A stretch of 64,000 nucleotides of DNA from Heterobilharzia americana (Eukaryota > Platyhelminthes > Trematoda > Strigeidida > Schistosomatidae): contig OX104130.1 in the NCBI GenBank assembly GCA_944470555.2, forward strand, positions 57,631,491 to 57,695,490, written 5' to 3'. How positions within the stretch are numbered: the first letter of the stretch is position 1; each line of letters opens with the position of its first letter. The translations under genes and the position numbers were made by a program. Shown piece after piece: positions 53,569 to 64,000 of the stretch. The notes under the pieces were generated by a model. It made no database searches and was not told the DNA's origin. It saw only the letters and a list, made by a program, of their open reading frames with translations.

Positions 53569-56500
53569 CTTTAGAAGAAGAAATTAAGTGTCATTTATCC
53601 AGAATAAAGGTGCAAACAGTTTTAATAACAAGGAGCTTTACCTTTTCAGAAGTCAGTTTAGACATTGTCATTGTTTTGTACAAAACCTTTACGCACAGTT
53701 TGGTGGCTTCTTCAACTGTTGCGTCAGCATTGTAATCTTGTTCCAAAATGGATCCAGCTGCAGTTGAATTCGACCCAATACATGTGGCATTCCATCCTAG
53801 GAAGTTGCCTGATGGATCTGTCTGATATAGTTGATAACCGTAACGCTTATCCCATCCGATAAACAGCATGGAGACACCGAAGGGTCTTCTACCACCATAC
53901 ATAGTATATCCATGTTGGAGGTCACATATATGACAAACAAGCTGTTCTACGGGCATAGGCTCTTGGTAAGACAGCAAATATCTACAATGGGAATATGACA
54001 GTATTGCGGCACGGGTTAGAACTTACGGAAAGCGCATAGCTAGTACATTTTTAAGGTTTCAAAGTTTGTTTCCTATGGACATTTAAAGATACTGAAGTTT
54101 ACCTGGCAACAAATACTATCACTGTTTTATTTAAGGCAAGTCAAGTGGGTTGACGACAGCCCACATTGCTCACTAACACCTGATCACAAAAATGCATTCT
54201 TCATTGTTCTTACGAAAAATCAGATTTTTCGTAAGTTACGAAGAAGTCATACAAATACATTCTTGTATACAACACTTTATTCGAGCTCATCTGGTTTTCT
54301 AGTCTGGGAGACTATGTGGAAATCTGACTGACATCTATTCAGAATGTTTATGTCTCTCCGTGATGGTTATCAACCTGAAACAAATAAATAAATTCCCACA
54401 AATCTCCAAATTGAAGGGGTTCTGTATCCAGTCTACTGATCGACTTAATTCTGTAGCGAAGTCAAAAATTCGACTTTATTGGGGCAGATGCATCTACACA
54501 TTTTCATTCTAGCCATCGTATTACATTCCGTCATTTAACAACCCTTGTTCTCCCTTTCTATGGCTCTCTAGGGTTTTTGATGGAAAGTTTTCTCCGTCCT
54601 TCATGTCATTGCTGTGTCCTGATGTGCTGACGTGACTTATGGCAACTCAGACTGTAATGCATTATTGCTAAGGTTCCATGTCAATACTGACTGAAGAATC
54701 TCTCCACTACTCAGATAAAAGTTTATCATACTTTACGACGTGTAATGCCAGCTGAAGAATAACTATACAAGAGAAGGGTTAGTAACTAGATCAAGACTTC
54801 TTCGAGAATTGCTTGCACAATAAATTGTTCCGGACAGGTCGGAAACATTCTCAAAAATGCTGCCATTCGGTCTGAAATGAAGAGTGTAATCGAGCCTTGC
54901 CCTGAGTTTCTCCCTCACAACTGGTATAGCCAACTAAGGAATAAGCGAAACAACACAATATCAGTTTAACAAGAAAACACAAGTGACATTGGTATTAACC
55001 ATAATGGAGAACTGATAAAGATTTTCCGTTTTTGGAAGACATTTCCTTATTTTTGTCTGCTTGAATGCACGAAGAACGCAGTTGAAAAAGTCTTTTGCTC
55101 GATTTGGTGACTTGGTTAAGTCTGCATCTAAAGTGAAAAATAAGCTACAGCATGATAGTAACTTTCAACCTAACATGACCGAGTGGTTGACGCGCCATAA
55201 TAGCCATGACAGGGGAAATGAGAAGTCGGGAGCTCTTCAGTTTTCATGTTGTTTAAAGGCCAAATAACTGCTGAAACAGCTTTTCTGAGCTACACAAATG
55301 CCCGAGTTAATCTCTCAGTTGGAGAGAGAGCTCGAAATTTGACGTTGGCAATCGCAGAAACGCAGTTATTAGTGGGCTTAAGTTTATACTGGGGTCATCC
55401 GGAATCTACTTACGTCAGGAAGTACTAGGTTATTTTAGTTCCAGAGCTGAATTGGTGCTACACATCTAACACAATAAACAAATGGGCTAGACTACATTAG
55501 AAGCATACGTGAGCTTTCAAATTATAAGATGAAAAAAAAAGGAAGTTATTGTAACTACAACGTAGGTACACCAGTTTTAATAAACTATTAAATTAGTTCA
55601 TACAAAACTACTTTCGTTCTAGAAGCTAAAGTAGCGGATACTTGGTTGTCCAAGATCAAAATGCTCCGCGTGAAAAAACGAGAAACGTTTGACGGCGTCG
55701 ATCCAGACAGACTTTCCAAAAACAATGTCATTCTTTTATGAGTGTTCATCAATACAGAATGCAAAAAACTTAACATAATGCACTTAAACTTCACACAGCA
55801 GTGCCAGAATGTAACTGAAACACGCTACCTACTTCCACTACCAAGTAATGAACAAATTATAATTAATTCTAGGTTTACGGTATATGACACAGTTTATGAC
55901 TGACTTGTACCTTCACCCGCATGTGTAAAGGTTATTAGGGAAGTTTGAACACTCACTAAACTTTCTTCAAATCCTTTTTCCTCTAACACATATTTACCTT
56001 AATGCCAACCTTTTTCTGCCCATTTGTTCTTTGCATGCTACTATGAAGTGTGACAGCTAGGACTGTTGTACCCCTGTCACAGACAGAAAAATCAAAGTAG
56101 GACCTCGCACAAGTGCCCTGGTTTAAGTTGCCACACTACAGCAGCATGAAAAGAATAAGTGGACAAAAAAGAATGATATCAAAATAGACAAAGTTGTGTA
56201 GAAGGAGACAAAACAAGGTTACTAAAAAAATTCAAGCTTTACAAGACATTAAAAAGTGAATACATCTGTGCCACTGTGACCGATTTCCAGCCAGGTCACT
56301 AAAAGTCTGCAACCACTAATTCCTGCCGTCTCAGGAACTACAGTCAAATAGTAAAATGACTACTCGAACAGTTCAACCGTGCTACACAAATGCTGGAGTT
56401 AATCTTTCAGCTGGAAATATTTGGGAGCGCAAAATTTGAGCTGTCTTCAAACCTAAGATAACTTCTCCTGGCATTGCATGCCGAGGTAAAAGTTGGCTCG

Positions 56501-59500
56501 GCATGCCCAACACATGTTCAAGTTATCTCAGTCGCTGTAGGTTGATAACCTCATCAACTCACACACCTTGCTTGACTAGAACCTTTTACCTGACTTTGAC
56601 ATTGATGACAAGGTGGTTTCACCATACGGGAATAATGCTACAGAGACACCTATGGTCAAAAACATGCAGTTTTGTCATATCTTCTACTTTTAGCGACCAA
56701 GTGTCACAGCCGTATGACATAAGAGAGTGGACTGCAGAGTGGTATACTCGTTCTTTAATAAATAGTCGGATATCTCAACGCCAGATATGATGTGTACTGT
56801 GTCCGAGGTGGGGTTCTGTCAGCAACCAGCTTGTTCGAGCTGGTCCAACTCCCTAAGTAGGTGAATTGGTCGACATATTTCACCACTTTACCTCCTATCA
56901 TCAAATTGGCAGAACTTGCAGAAGATCAGTTCTGCAGTACCATCTTACATTTGACAGGTGGCAGGGAAACGCATGTCGAATACACTCAGATTTCTGCTCA
57001 ACGCGTTTACAACACCCTACGTTGCGTCAGCCTCTCCAACCATCAGGATAGTATCATTTGCATACTACAAATCGACCGGGTAACCTCCACAAAGTAGGTC
57101 AATTCCTATGAAATCGGACTTACTTAAGCTTATATTCATTAGTACGTGGAATGGTGAAAGTGGCCATCCCCGGAGGACACCACTAGCTGTGATCAATTCA
57201 CACGTCAATTCATAAGCTATAAGACGGCTGTGTGAGTTCGAGTAGACAGTTTTGATTAGCATTACATACTTGATCGGTGCTCACTTCATAGTCAGACACT
57301 GCTACAATATCTTACGGTCGACTGAGTCAAATGTCGCACTCATGTTAACAAATGTGGCAAGTGTTGGTCACTGGCCGGTAGATATGCTGTTTCGAAACCT
57401 ATTGGAAGGTAAAAGTGTGATCGGAGCACCCTCATCAAAGTCTGAAACCTGCCTTGTTTTTTTCGAATTTGCTGTTCTCGAGCTCCACTTAGGCATGGGA
57501 TAACTATGGACCCTGGGATCTTGGACACAATATTATTAAGACTAATTTCCCCATGGTTATCACAAGACTTCTCCCACTTCTACTACCTCTGATTCCCATA
57601 CGCTAACTAGTACTTCTGTTACTCTACTCAGTAATTTCCTACCTCCATCCCCAGAAAGGTTATTAGCATACATGCCTTTCGTTGATGGTTTCACTCATCA
57701 TCGTTGTCTCCTTGGTATTATTCTTAATAAGCCTAAATAATTGGCTAGGATTACTTAATTCTGACGCCTCCAGCTCTCACTTTCATCACCCACCACTACT
57801 TACGATTTTTGCGAAGACTCCGCGTCAATTTACTTCTGATCTGCTTCTGCTCCTCAGTTTGGTCAAATCATGTCATTTTGGACGAGGTTGAGGAAATCTA
57901 CTGGCCTTTGCTAAACTTTCGAAACAAAATATCAACTGTATTAATCGCTGTTTCTATAGCAGATTTAATGTACACCCAGGTTTCATCAGGAAGAGAATCG
58001 CTGTCATGTTAATACAAATACTTCCTTATCTCCTTAAATATCCACCTGACGTTCCCTTTCAGTTGTTTCCTGCATTCATTACAGCATAAACATGCAATCA
58101 CTTTTGCTAACGTGTGACTGGAGTTCAAGCAGGTACTTCGAAAGGAACGGCAATCATAGATCGATCCTCAACAATGATGGCTTAAAGCAAAATGAGCTTT
58201 GCCCAGTTTACTTCCAAAAACTGAGTTTTGCCTTAAAACCGTTAAACCTAGCAGCTTGTGGAAGACCAGGTTATATCTTCAACCGTTACGCACTGTGTTT
58301 GTACTCAGGTACAAGAACATGCATGTCGTTATTGAGTTGCAATGTTATATACCAGTTTTATTTTTTCCTTCTTACAGGCGGATGTTAAAACAGTACACGA
58401 GAACGTAAATGAAGGATGAAAACCGATTCTGAAAAATGAAGTAAAATGGTTTCCATTTGTTCAGTGTAGTACGTTGTGCATTTACCAAGCATTTATTATA
58501 TCGGATTTTTAACGTACACTGTGAACAGTCCAAAAAATTGATCATGTACACTTCTCCCTGTTATCCTGAAGAATGCTGCCAAGGATTTCAATGCCCACCT
58601 TAAACCAACATAGCATTACTGTTTCGATTAGCATCTTGTATACTTTTGGGATGAAGTGTGCGTGAAATATGACATCCACAGAGGCTTACTGTTTTCCAAC
58701 CATATATAATGGTTAGTGATGAGACAGTCTCATGCGTCCCGAAGGAAGGTGACACCGCCTATGGCGCCGCCGTGATATTCGTTTGTCTATTAAGGGTTGC
58801 GTGTACCGCACAGCAGTCCACTCTGTTCTACTGTATGGCTGTGAAACATAGCCATCGAAAGTGGAAGATATAAAAAGGCTTCAAGTGTTTGACCACCATT
58901 GCCTTCGTAGTATAGGACGTATTCCGTGGTGTCACCATGTGAGTAATGCAGAAATCAGGTGAAGAGTTTTAATAAGAAGAGGTAAGTCAATTGACGAGGT
59001 TATGAACCTTCACCGACTGAGATAGCTGGTTGGGACACGTACTACGTATGCCAGTCACCGATTGCATCGTCACACAATGCTGGCCGAAGTAGGTCCAGGC
59101 TGGAAAAAGGCCCGAGGTGGCCAGAATAAAACATGGCACCAATGTATGAAGTCTCTGACTGTTGGTTTAAGCCATGTAGGACTATGCAGACTAGGTAGTT
59201 GGGGTCCACGGGACAAGAGGAACCAGTGGTTGGAGACTCTAGGTGATATGGCTCAGAACCGATGTCAGTGGGGCAGATGCATACACACATTATCTTCATC
59301 TTAACGACACTAGACCGCATCCCACCATTTTGTCACTCCTCTTTTCTTTCTTTTCGTACTTTATATTTCTTTTGACTGCATTCACTTATTTTCATCCTTC
59401 ACCTCACTACCTTTCTACTTGATGAACTGACGTGAGGTGTGGCAACTCGGACCGTTAAGCAGTAATGCCTGGTCCTATGTTGATATTGATTGATTGAGAA

Positions 59501-60920
59501 AGGTACGACTTTTTTTTATCGTAGGAAAAGAGTGAACTAGTTTCGGTACTTCTCAATGAGTATGTAGCTGAAAGTTATTCGGTCTTCATTTACTTTAGGC
59601 ACAGAGACAAAGAACCGAATCAGCAGTCTAGTCAAATTCGAGAACTTCATAGATTGGTCAGTAATAAGAGCTTATCTTCACAAATAAAAACGGCAAAAAG
59701 CAGTAAAAGGTAAGTTTAGCCATGATACAGGTAACTATAGCAAGCATTATCATAAACAGATTAGTCGAACTAATCAGTCTCACGAACGGCAGGCTTTGAA
59801 AAATTTAAAGTCACCAGTTGGTTGGAGGACTGAGGATAGACAAACTTTATACGCTGACAAACTCTAACCCCATGACTAATGGTTGAAGCTTTATTGGGCA
59901 CCTCGAAAATGCCATAAGTGAGTTTCTACATTCAATGGTTGAGCAGTTTTAAAATAATGAAACTATATTCAGAATGGCTCTAAAACAGGTTTGAAGCAGA
60001 TTCTTACATACTTATGTACATTTTTTTTTGATTTTATCCTACATCAACGATGAACTGGGTATAACACCTTAGAAAACGTTTTTGCTACTAGAGGTTCCAA
60101 CAACAAATATTTCTACTTCTAGGTTAAGCACACCCTTTAGACCACATAATAGTGAGATGAAGCCAACGAAATCAGTGATACTAAATGGTCAGTTTCAAAC
60201 GTAATTGTAGTCTAAACAGCTGAATACTACTGGTCTTAGACAAGGAAAAATAGGGTGCAACAGCGACCAGTAATCAAAAGTTGGAGAAGAGAGACGCACA
60301 AATGTTATTAAGCTCTTCCCTTCCCGTGTGACGACAATCCACAAGAGAGGGGTTTTGACAACCCAAGAATTAATCGAAGTAACTCAGGCGGGGATAAGTG
60401 AAAACAAATGGTGGAAACCTTCTGAAATAAACAGAATAAGAGATAACTCTAAGTGCAATTCCAGTCTTCATGGGATCGAGTAAAATCCTTAAAAATAACG
60501 GATACTAAGTGTTAACCTGGAGTGTAACGGTCTCAAACCCTCGAAAACACACTGGTTTTGGACTGAAAAAATATACTACTAACGAAAAGCAATACCTTTG
60601 AGCAATCAGGCGCATTTCATTAATCAAAACTGTAGCATCAGCTGTAATACCAGCGACAGCACATGCTATGTCATCATTGATCTTGTAAATCTTTTCAGAA
60701 AATACTGTCTCGTCCAGTAGGTTGTTAATAAAACGCTTCTCAGCAGCCAAAACTATCCCGTCTTTCGCAACAACTCCCAAACATGTACCTGCATGTCCCA
60801 CAGCTTCCATTGCATATTCCACTTGGTACAAGCGGCCTGGAACACAATTTAAATGAAAAGACAGAATAGCGACAAACCTTCAGGGGAGAAAATTGTCGTT
60901 CTTGTATCATACCTACGAGC
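53425..60920 (-). CDS. PSMA4: 20S proteasome subunit alpha type-4 (alpha3)
   Basis: Alpha-ring subunit of the 20S proteasome (PSMA4 / yeast Pre9). Four exons: 60878-60920, 60596-60836, 53642-53981 and 53425-53568. All borders are GT/AG and phases agree. The product is 255 residues plus an initiator Met (human 261). Residues 2-16 are '[15 protein letters not shown]', then the alpha-subunit signature '(R)[15 protein letters not shown]'. Later blocks are '[11 protein letters not shown]', '[15 protein letters not shown]', '[14 protein letters not shown]', 'YQTDPSGNF', '[12 protein letters not shown]' and '[13 protein letters not shown]'. Alpha subunits are not catalytic. Odd point: no ATG precedes the Ala codon; the exon starts directly after an AG acceptor and a TAA lies three codons upstream, so Met must come from another exon or a spliced leader. 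Introns are 41, 6,614 and 73 nt; the large one carries LINE fragments in both orientations. The gene converges on the DUF2045 gene. Confidence 0.94.
53642..53981 (-). CDS. PSMA4: PSMA4 exon 3
   Basis: 340 nt; acceptor 'ccattgtag', donor 'gtaaag'. The first base completes the Arg codon of exon 2. It then reads '[20 protein letters not shown]' through '[16 protein letters not shown]', '[13 protein letters not shown]' and '[12 protein letters not shown]'. The open frame continues into the intron past 53,642, but homology stops at 'SEK' and resumes in exon 4. Confidence 0.95.
54475..54720 (+). mobile_element. LINE 3' end fragment
   Basis: Begins 'attggggcagatgcatctac', the end of the RT ORF seen at 59.27 kb, and continues to the tail repeat 'gacgtgacttatggcaactc'...'gtcaatactgactgaag'. 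Severely 5'-truncated. Confidence 0.65.
55980..56090 (+). repeat. diverged LINE 3' tail repeat
   Basis: 'gcatgctactatgaagtgtg' and 'acagctaggactgttgtacc' resemble 'gatgaactgacgtgaggtgt' and 'ggcaactcggaccgttaagc' of the tail at 59.45 kb. Weak match. Confidence 0.4.
56440..57740 (-). mobile_element. RTE-like LINE, RT remnant
   Basis: The minus strand gives RT blocks in order: '[14 protein letters not shown]' (about 57,560), 'KAGFRL..GCSDH' (about 57,450), '[20 protein letters not shown]' (about 57,257), '[20 protein letters not shown]' (about 57,175) and 'YANDTILM' (about 57,060). Motif C has Asn for the first catalytic Asp. '[20 protein letters not shown]' and '[10 protein letters not shown]' follow near 56,760-56,650. 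Multiple stops and frame changes; dead. It is sense to PSMA4. Confidence 0.82.
58740..59495 (+). mobile_element. RTE-like LINE, 3' part with tail
   Basis: Plus-strand C-terminal RT region: '[19 protein letters not shown]' (about 58,812), '[12 protein letters not shown]' (about 58,890), then near 59,080 '[20 protein letters not shown]' and '[20 protein letters not shown]'-like text in one open frame ending about 59,304. The 3' UTR and tail repeat follow to 59,495, ending 'tgatattgattgattga'. Antisense to PSMA4. This is the best copy of the 3' end, and I used it to recognise the other tail fragments. Confidence 0.82.
60596..60836 (-). CDS. PSMA4: PSMA4 exon 2
   Basis: 241 nt; acceptor 'gtgttccag', donor 'gtattg'. 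It encodes '(G)[19 protein letters not shown]' and then '[20 protein letters not shown]' to 'NEMRLIAQ(R)'. It contains the proteasome alpha signature and the following strands of the Ntn-hydrolase fold. The open frame extends about 90 nt into the intron, where homology ends. Confidence 0.95.
60878..60920 (-). CDS. PSMA4: PSMA4 exon 1, without an initiator ATG
   Basis: 43 nt between 'aaataaag' and donor 'gtttgt'. It encodes '[14 protein letters not shown]' plus the first base of Gly. A 41 nt intron joins it in phase to exon 2. In frame upstream the genome reads TAA-ATA-AAG, so there is no local start codon. A spliced leader ending in ATG, joined at the AG (60,922-60,921), would give Met-Ala-Arg-Arg-Tyr, the expected N terminus. 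Confidence 0.9.
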
Positions 60921-60945
60921 CTTTATTTAAAATGAATTAGAAAAC
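60921..60945 (-). promoter_or_regulatory. candidate spliced-leader acceptor of PSMA4
   Basis: RNA-sense 'ctaattcattttaaataaag' ends in AG immediately before the Ala-2 codon. The tract is T/A-rich rather than strongly pyrimidine. Its exact placement, one codon after where Met should be, is the reason for the call. Confidence 0.6.
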
Positions 60946-61211
60946 CCACAACCAACCATCTTAACTCAGGAAAATCTTTGTATTGAGCGCAGGTCACAGA
61001 TGAAGTGAAACAAAGATTTACCTACGGCTAACAAATTCCTACTAAACTGAAGTCAAAAGGATAACAACCAGGATGAAATACTAAAGATTAAATGCTATGT
61101 CCACATCCTCAGTTTTAGACTGCAAGCGGAAAAAGAGGCTGAATTCAAAACCTACACCCTTGCAAGCTTTTTGGACGAAAGTCAAGTTAATATATGTATA
61201 TGTATATATAG

Positions 61212-61306
61212 TCCCAGCGTGTTAAAAATTTCTGAACAATCTTTTGTGCAAACTACAGCTTCTTCAGGAGAAATATCTCGTATTCGGTTTTCTCAACACG
61301 CTGGGA
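61212..61306. repeat. perfect 12-bp inverted repeat with a 71-nt spacer
   Basis: 'TCCCAGCGTGTT' at 61,212-61,223 is matched by 'AACACGCTGGGA' at 61,295-61,306. It could form a hairpin or mark the ends of a very small element. No coding call is made for the 80-codon frame that crosses it. Confidence 0.6.
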
Positions 61307-61684
61307 TGATATTAAAACTTACCTATATAATGAATCAATCGGACTCGGCGCTCAACTTCTTTCAGGACATTCACAATAACTATGGCATGTATATTTATGA
61401 CCTGGAAACCTAGTTTTTCCCGGGTGTTCTAATGGTCTTGGAATGTAAACTCGCGCAACGAACCTGGTATAAATTCCAGTTAAGCGGCTTTTTCAGAATT
61501 GACGGTAGAGTTTCAAATGTCATAGTTTGGTACTCATGGCAATTCTCGGAAATTAATATTATGGTTCAGATGGTTGCTGATGGAGTTGAAGAGGCTTTCG
61601 CTTAGCTCGTGGATAACTACTAGTGGCTGTTAACCTGCGCACGAGCAAAGAAGGAGGAAACAGCGGCGGTTAAAGTGTGAAAAT

Positions 61685-63060
61685 TCAATTAATTCTGGGA
61701 AGATCCCAGCCACATGCCAGATAAGCACCCAGCCAACGTTTGAAGGATCCAGGCAAAGTAGCCCGAAGTACGTTTGCAGGAAGAGCATTCCAGGGTCTAA
61801 CAACTCTTAAGGGATAGAAGTTGTGCCTGAGATCTAGCCTGCTATGTTCCAAGTTCAGTTTCTTTACATGCCCTCCATGATTAGTGCTGCGACTAGGATT
61901 CAATAAGTGACGGAGTGGGGGTCCGGAAGCACCGAGGATGTCATGAGTTATTATCTAGTCTCCACTTAGCCTTCTTTGTTTCAGTGGATATTGATCCAAC
62001 ACAGCCAATCTTCCTTCTTGTGTTTTGGACTTAAGTTCCCAAACGGATATGTTCGGGTGCTTTTGGATGCATTCCGAGTTTAAGTCGTCCATCTGTAGAG
62101 AAGGGGGATGGGATGGTTCCGAAATGCGGGCGTGGCCATACAAAGCTGTTGAAAATTTGACGGGTATGCCCGCGACCGAGTCGTACGGAAATTCTGCCAG
62201 GGGTGACCAACTTCAAGTTATCGCGAAATGAGGTTCTGTCACCGCTGGCATACGATGTTAAGTCCTGGGGGACTTGAACGCTTGAATCCTTCTCCATGAG
62301 CTACGCTTCAAGTGCCGTGTCGCCAAAGCTATGTGCATGCCATACTTCGTGTTTTATGAGCATCACCCTTCATTTTTCTGGATTAAGTGAGAGGCCATTA
62401 GTGACTGCCCAGTTGTGAACTTAAGTTAAATCTTCCTGTGTGGAAGAACCGCCTTCCTCACTTTTGATCCCGCTCCGTATTTTCACGCCGAAGAAAACCA
62501 GTCAGTGAGCGGTGGTCTTATCCCTATTAATTTTAATTTATCGATAAGGCAGTCGTGAGTAACACGATCAAACGCCTAAGCGAAGTCTAAGCTGATAACA
62601 TCAATTTAACCTCGACGGCCGAAAACGCTAGTCCATCTACCTACTGTAGTGGACAGATTAGTAATGCAGAAGTACCCTTTTCTAAACCCGTGTTCTTGGG
62701 GTGTAAGAAAGCTAATCACTGTAAGGTGATCCGTCAGCCACTCATAGATCAATGGTTCCATTGCTCTGGAAGGTGTGAATAAAAGCGTTACTGGTCTGTA
62801 TTTGAGTTGCTCCTTTAGGTTTGATCATTAAATCTCCTATTGAAACATCAGGGTCAGAGCTTCGTACGAGATCACTTTCGGTTGGCTTGGTTATTAGGTA
62901 AACGGTCATCGGGAGTCGAAGAACCTGCATTTTCGGGCACAAACGGCACTTATAATCAGTATTTTTGGATGCAGCTCCAACTGGAGCCATGAATTTTGTA
63001 GAGCTCATAAGTTGAGATGAAGTGTCTAGTTTTTGCATCTCCAGGTGGTCAGAAACGATA
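61685..63060 (-). mobile_element. SR1/CR1-like non-LTR retrotransposon remnant
   Basis: Minus strand, in order: 'YRPVTLLFTPSRAMEPLIYE' (about 62,800-62,740), 'TPQEHGFRKGYFCITNL' (about 62,700), 'DVISLDFA*AFDRVTHDCLI' (about 62,610), then much later 'RHNFYPLRVVRPWNALPANV' (about 61,815) and 'FKRWLGAYL'. This is the order 'RPV.L....R.ME..I', '..HGFR....C.TNL', 'LDFAKAFDRV.H', and the C-terminal 'V..WN.LP..V......FK..L' seen in CR1/jockey-like RTs. Lys of the palm motif is a stop; dead. Upstream of PSMA4. Confidence 0.8.
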
Positions 63061-64000
63061 GCTCGCGCATGCTGAATGGAAGTTCGAAGTTTATACCAAT
63101 GCTAAGTGCACGTTGGTGTCATCCGCGGAATAAATATAGCTGCGGTCTATGTCACTAAGTCATGAAAATGCCTTGCTTCCTTTTAGCGGTGTCCTGAATT
63201 TGCGTTCTTCCAAAAACTATTGCTAATGACAGATGTTTCAGTGTGGCAGACAACTGATTTCCCTTCTCGAATGTGACTGAGTGACTCTTAGTGGGAAATT
63301 GAAAGGCCACCGTGTTTTTATTGGCATCAAACATCCCTATGCCACCATCATTTCAAAATCTGAAAAACTTTTATCGTGGATGCTCAGAACTGAAGAACTT
63401 TGACCCATTCTCACCATACAAAACCCTCCGTCATTTCAGCGCAGTGAAGCCTTCACGATGGCATCAGCCCTATAACAGAAATTCACCCCAAAACTGAAGG
63501 CTAGGGATTTAAGGTACGTTTAAGGAACACTCTTTCCCCTCTCTGTTCCTGAGCGTAGAGTAGGTGCCCTAAAGTAAACTCGATTCACCATTGGAGAGTG
63601 GATAACGCGCGTTTTGCGTTATGCGAAAGGGCAATAACGCCATCATTTACCGAACAGCCGTGGCCTTCCATCCCTAATATATGTATATATATGCACATAT
63701 ACATATCCTCTTGTGTCACACACGTCGCCACATCAACCTGTCCATTCATCCAATAGTTTGTACTAGTTGTATTCGAAACATCTGAGTCACGGCTATGGTT
63801 CTCCACGTGATGATACCGACAGATGGTCATGAAAACTACTCCTTGACTAAGCTTAACTGTTAGAACTAGCATTAAAATTTGGAAGGGAGCAATGTTCCTT
63901 TACAATAAATCAAAAGTTACACTTTAATAAGGTGTAATTACAGTAATCTTACGCCTTCATGCACTCCCTTCTACATTTTTCGAGGTGTTCCGCAACTCTA
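63061..64000. other. no gene recognised
   Basis: Possibly more 5' sequence of the SR1-like element up to about 63,300. A short TA/TG-rich microsatellite lies at 63,678-63,706. Nothing else is supported. Confidence 0.4.

Larger units (their letters stand above)
53982..60595 (-). other. PSMA4 intron 2
   Basis: 6,614 nt intron between donor 'gtattg' and acceptor 'attgtag'. It holds LINE fragments at 54.48-54.72 and 58.74-59.50 kb (plus), a tail repeat at 55.98-56.09 kb, and a minus-strand LINE at 56.44-57.74 kb. The remaining stretches (54.7-55.9, 57.8-58.7 and 59.5-60.6 kb) show no gene I can support. Confidence 0.8.

Noticed and set aside
53665..53862. Plus-strand ORF opposite PSMA4 exon 3
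   Set aside because: It is the antisense shadow of a strongly conserved exon.
61171..61413. 80-codon plus-strand ORF upstream of PSMA4
   Set aside because: It has no domain, starts next to a TA/TG microsatellite, and crosses the 12-bp inverted repeat.
1..64000. CRISPR arrays, bacterial operons, ribosome binding sites, rRNA genes
   Set aside because: The window is eukaryotic with spliceosomal introns; no regularly spaced direct repeats or rRNA segments were seen.

Overview
The window is eukaryotic and looks like a blood fluke (Schistosoma-type trematode) chromosome segment. It is AT-rich and intron-rich, with 39-55 nt introns next to multi-kilobase ones. Its repeats are SMα-type hammerhead SINEs, RTE-like and SR1-like LINEs, Penelope-like elements and long (TA)n runs. 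The species cannot be named from the sequence alone. Product names come from comparing translated exons with protein families I know; no search was run.

Layout. (1) 1,462-5,229, minus strand: two tandem genes. NAA38/LSMD1 (NatC auxiliary subunit, one exon) lies 152 nt upstream of SLC35C1 (GDP-fucose transporter), whose six visible exons run toward the left edge; its C-terminal exons are not found in the window. (2) 5.2-21.1 kb: a gene-poor tract of decayed repeats, holding a near-complete 3.3 kb RTE-type LINE (15.1-18.4 kb) and a chimeric SINE with a LINE-like tail (18.9-19.2 kb). (3) 21,115-49,763, plus strand: a ten-exon DUF2045/KIAA0930-family gene of about 28.6 kb. Its introns carry most of the mobile DNA: a Penelope-like RT remnant, a GIY-YIG endonuclease remnant, a second RTE copy with an inverted 5' end, three SMα SINEs and several LINE fragments. 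(4) 49.8-53.4 kb: the convergent intergenic space with an endonuclease/RT remnant. (5) 53,425-60,920, minus strand: PSMA4, the 20S proteasome alpha-type-4 subunit, in four exons. (6) 60.9-64 kb: an SR1/CR1-like LINE remnant and otherwise nothing identified.

Most notable. The first PSMA4 coding exon starts directly after a splice acceptor with the second residue of the protein; no in-frame ATG precedes it and a stop codon lies three codons upstream. This fits the flatworm spliced leader, which ends in AUG, supplying the initiator methionine. The NAA38-SLC35C1 pair has the geometry of a trans-spliced operon. Two otherwise well-conserved genes each lack one nucleotide in a single exon (SLC35C1 exon 4, DUF2045 gene exon 2), which points to assembly indels or real lesions. 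The two longer RTE copies share inactivating changes and differ by GGCT units that shift the frame at a conserved RT motif.
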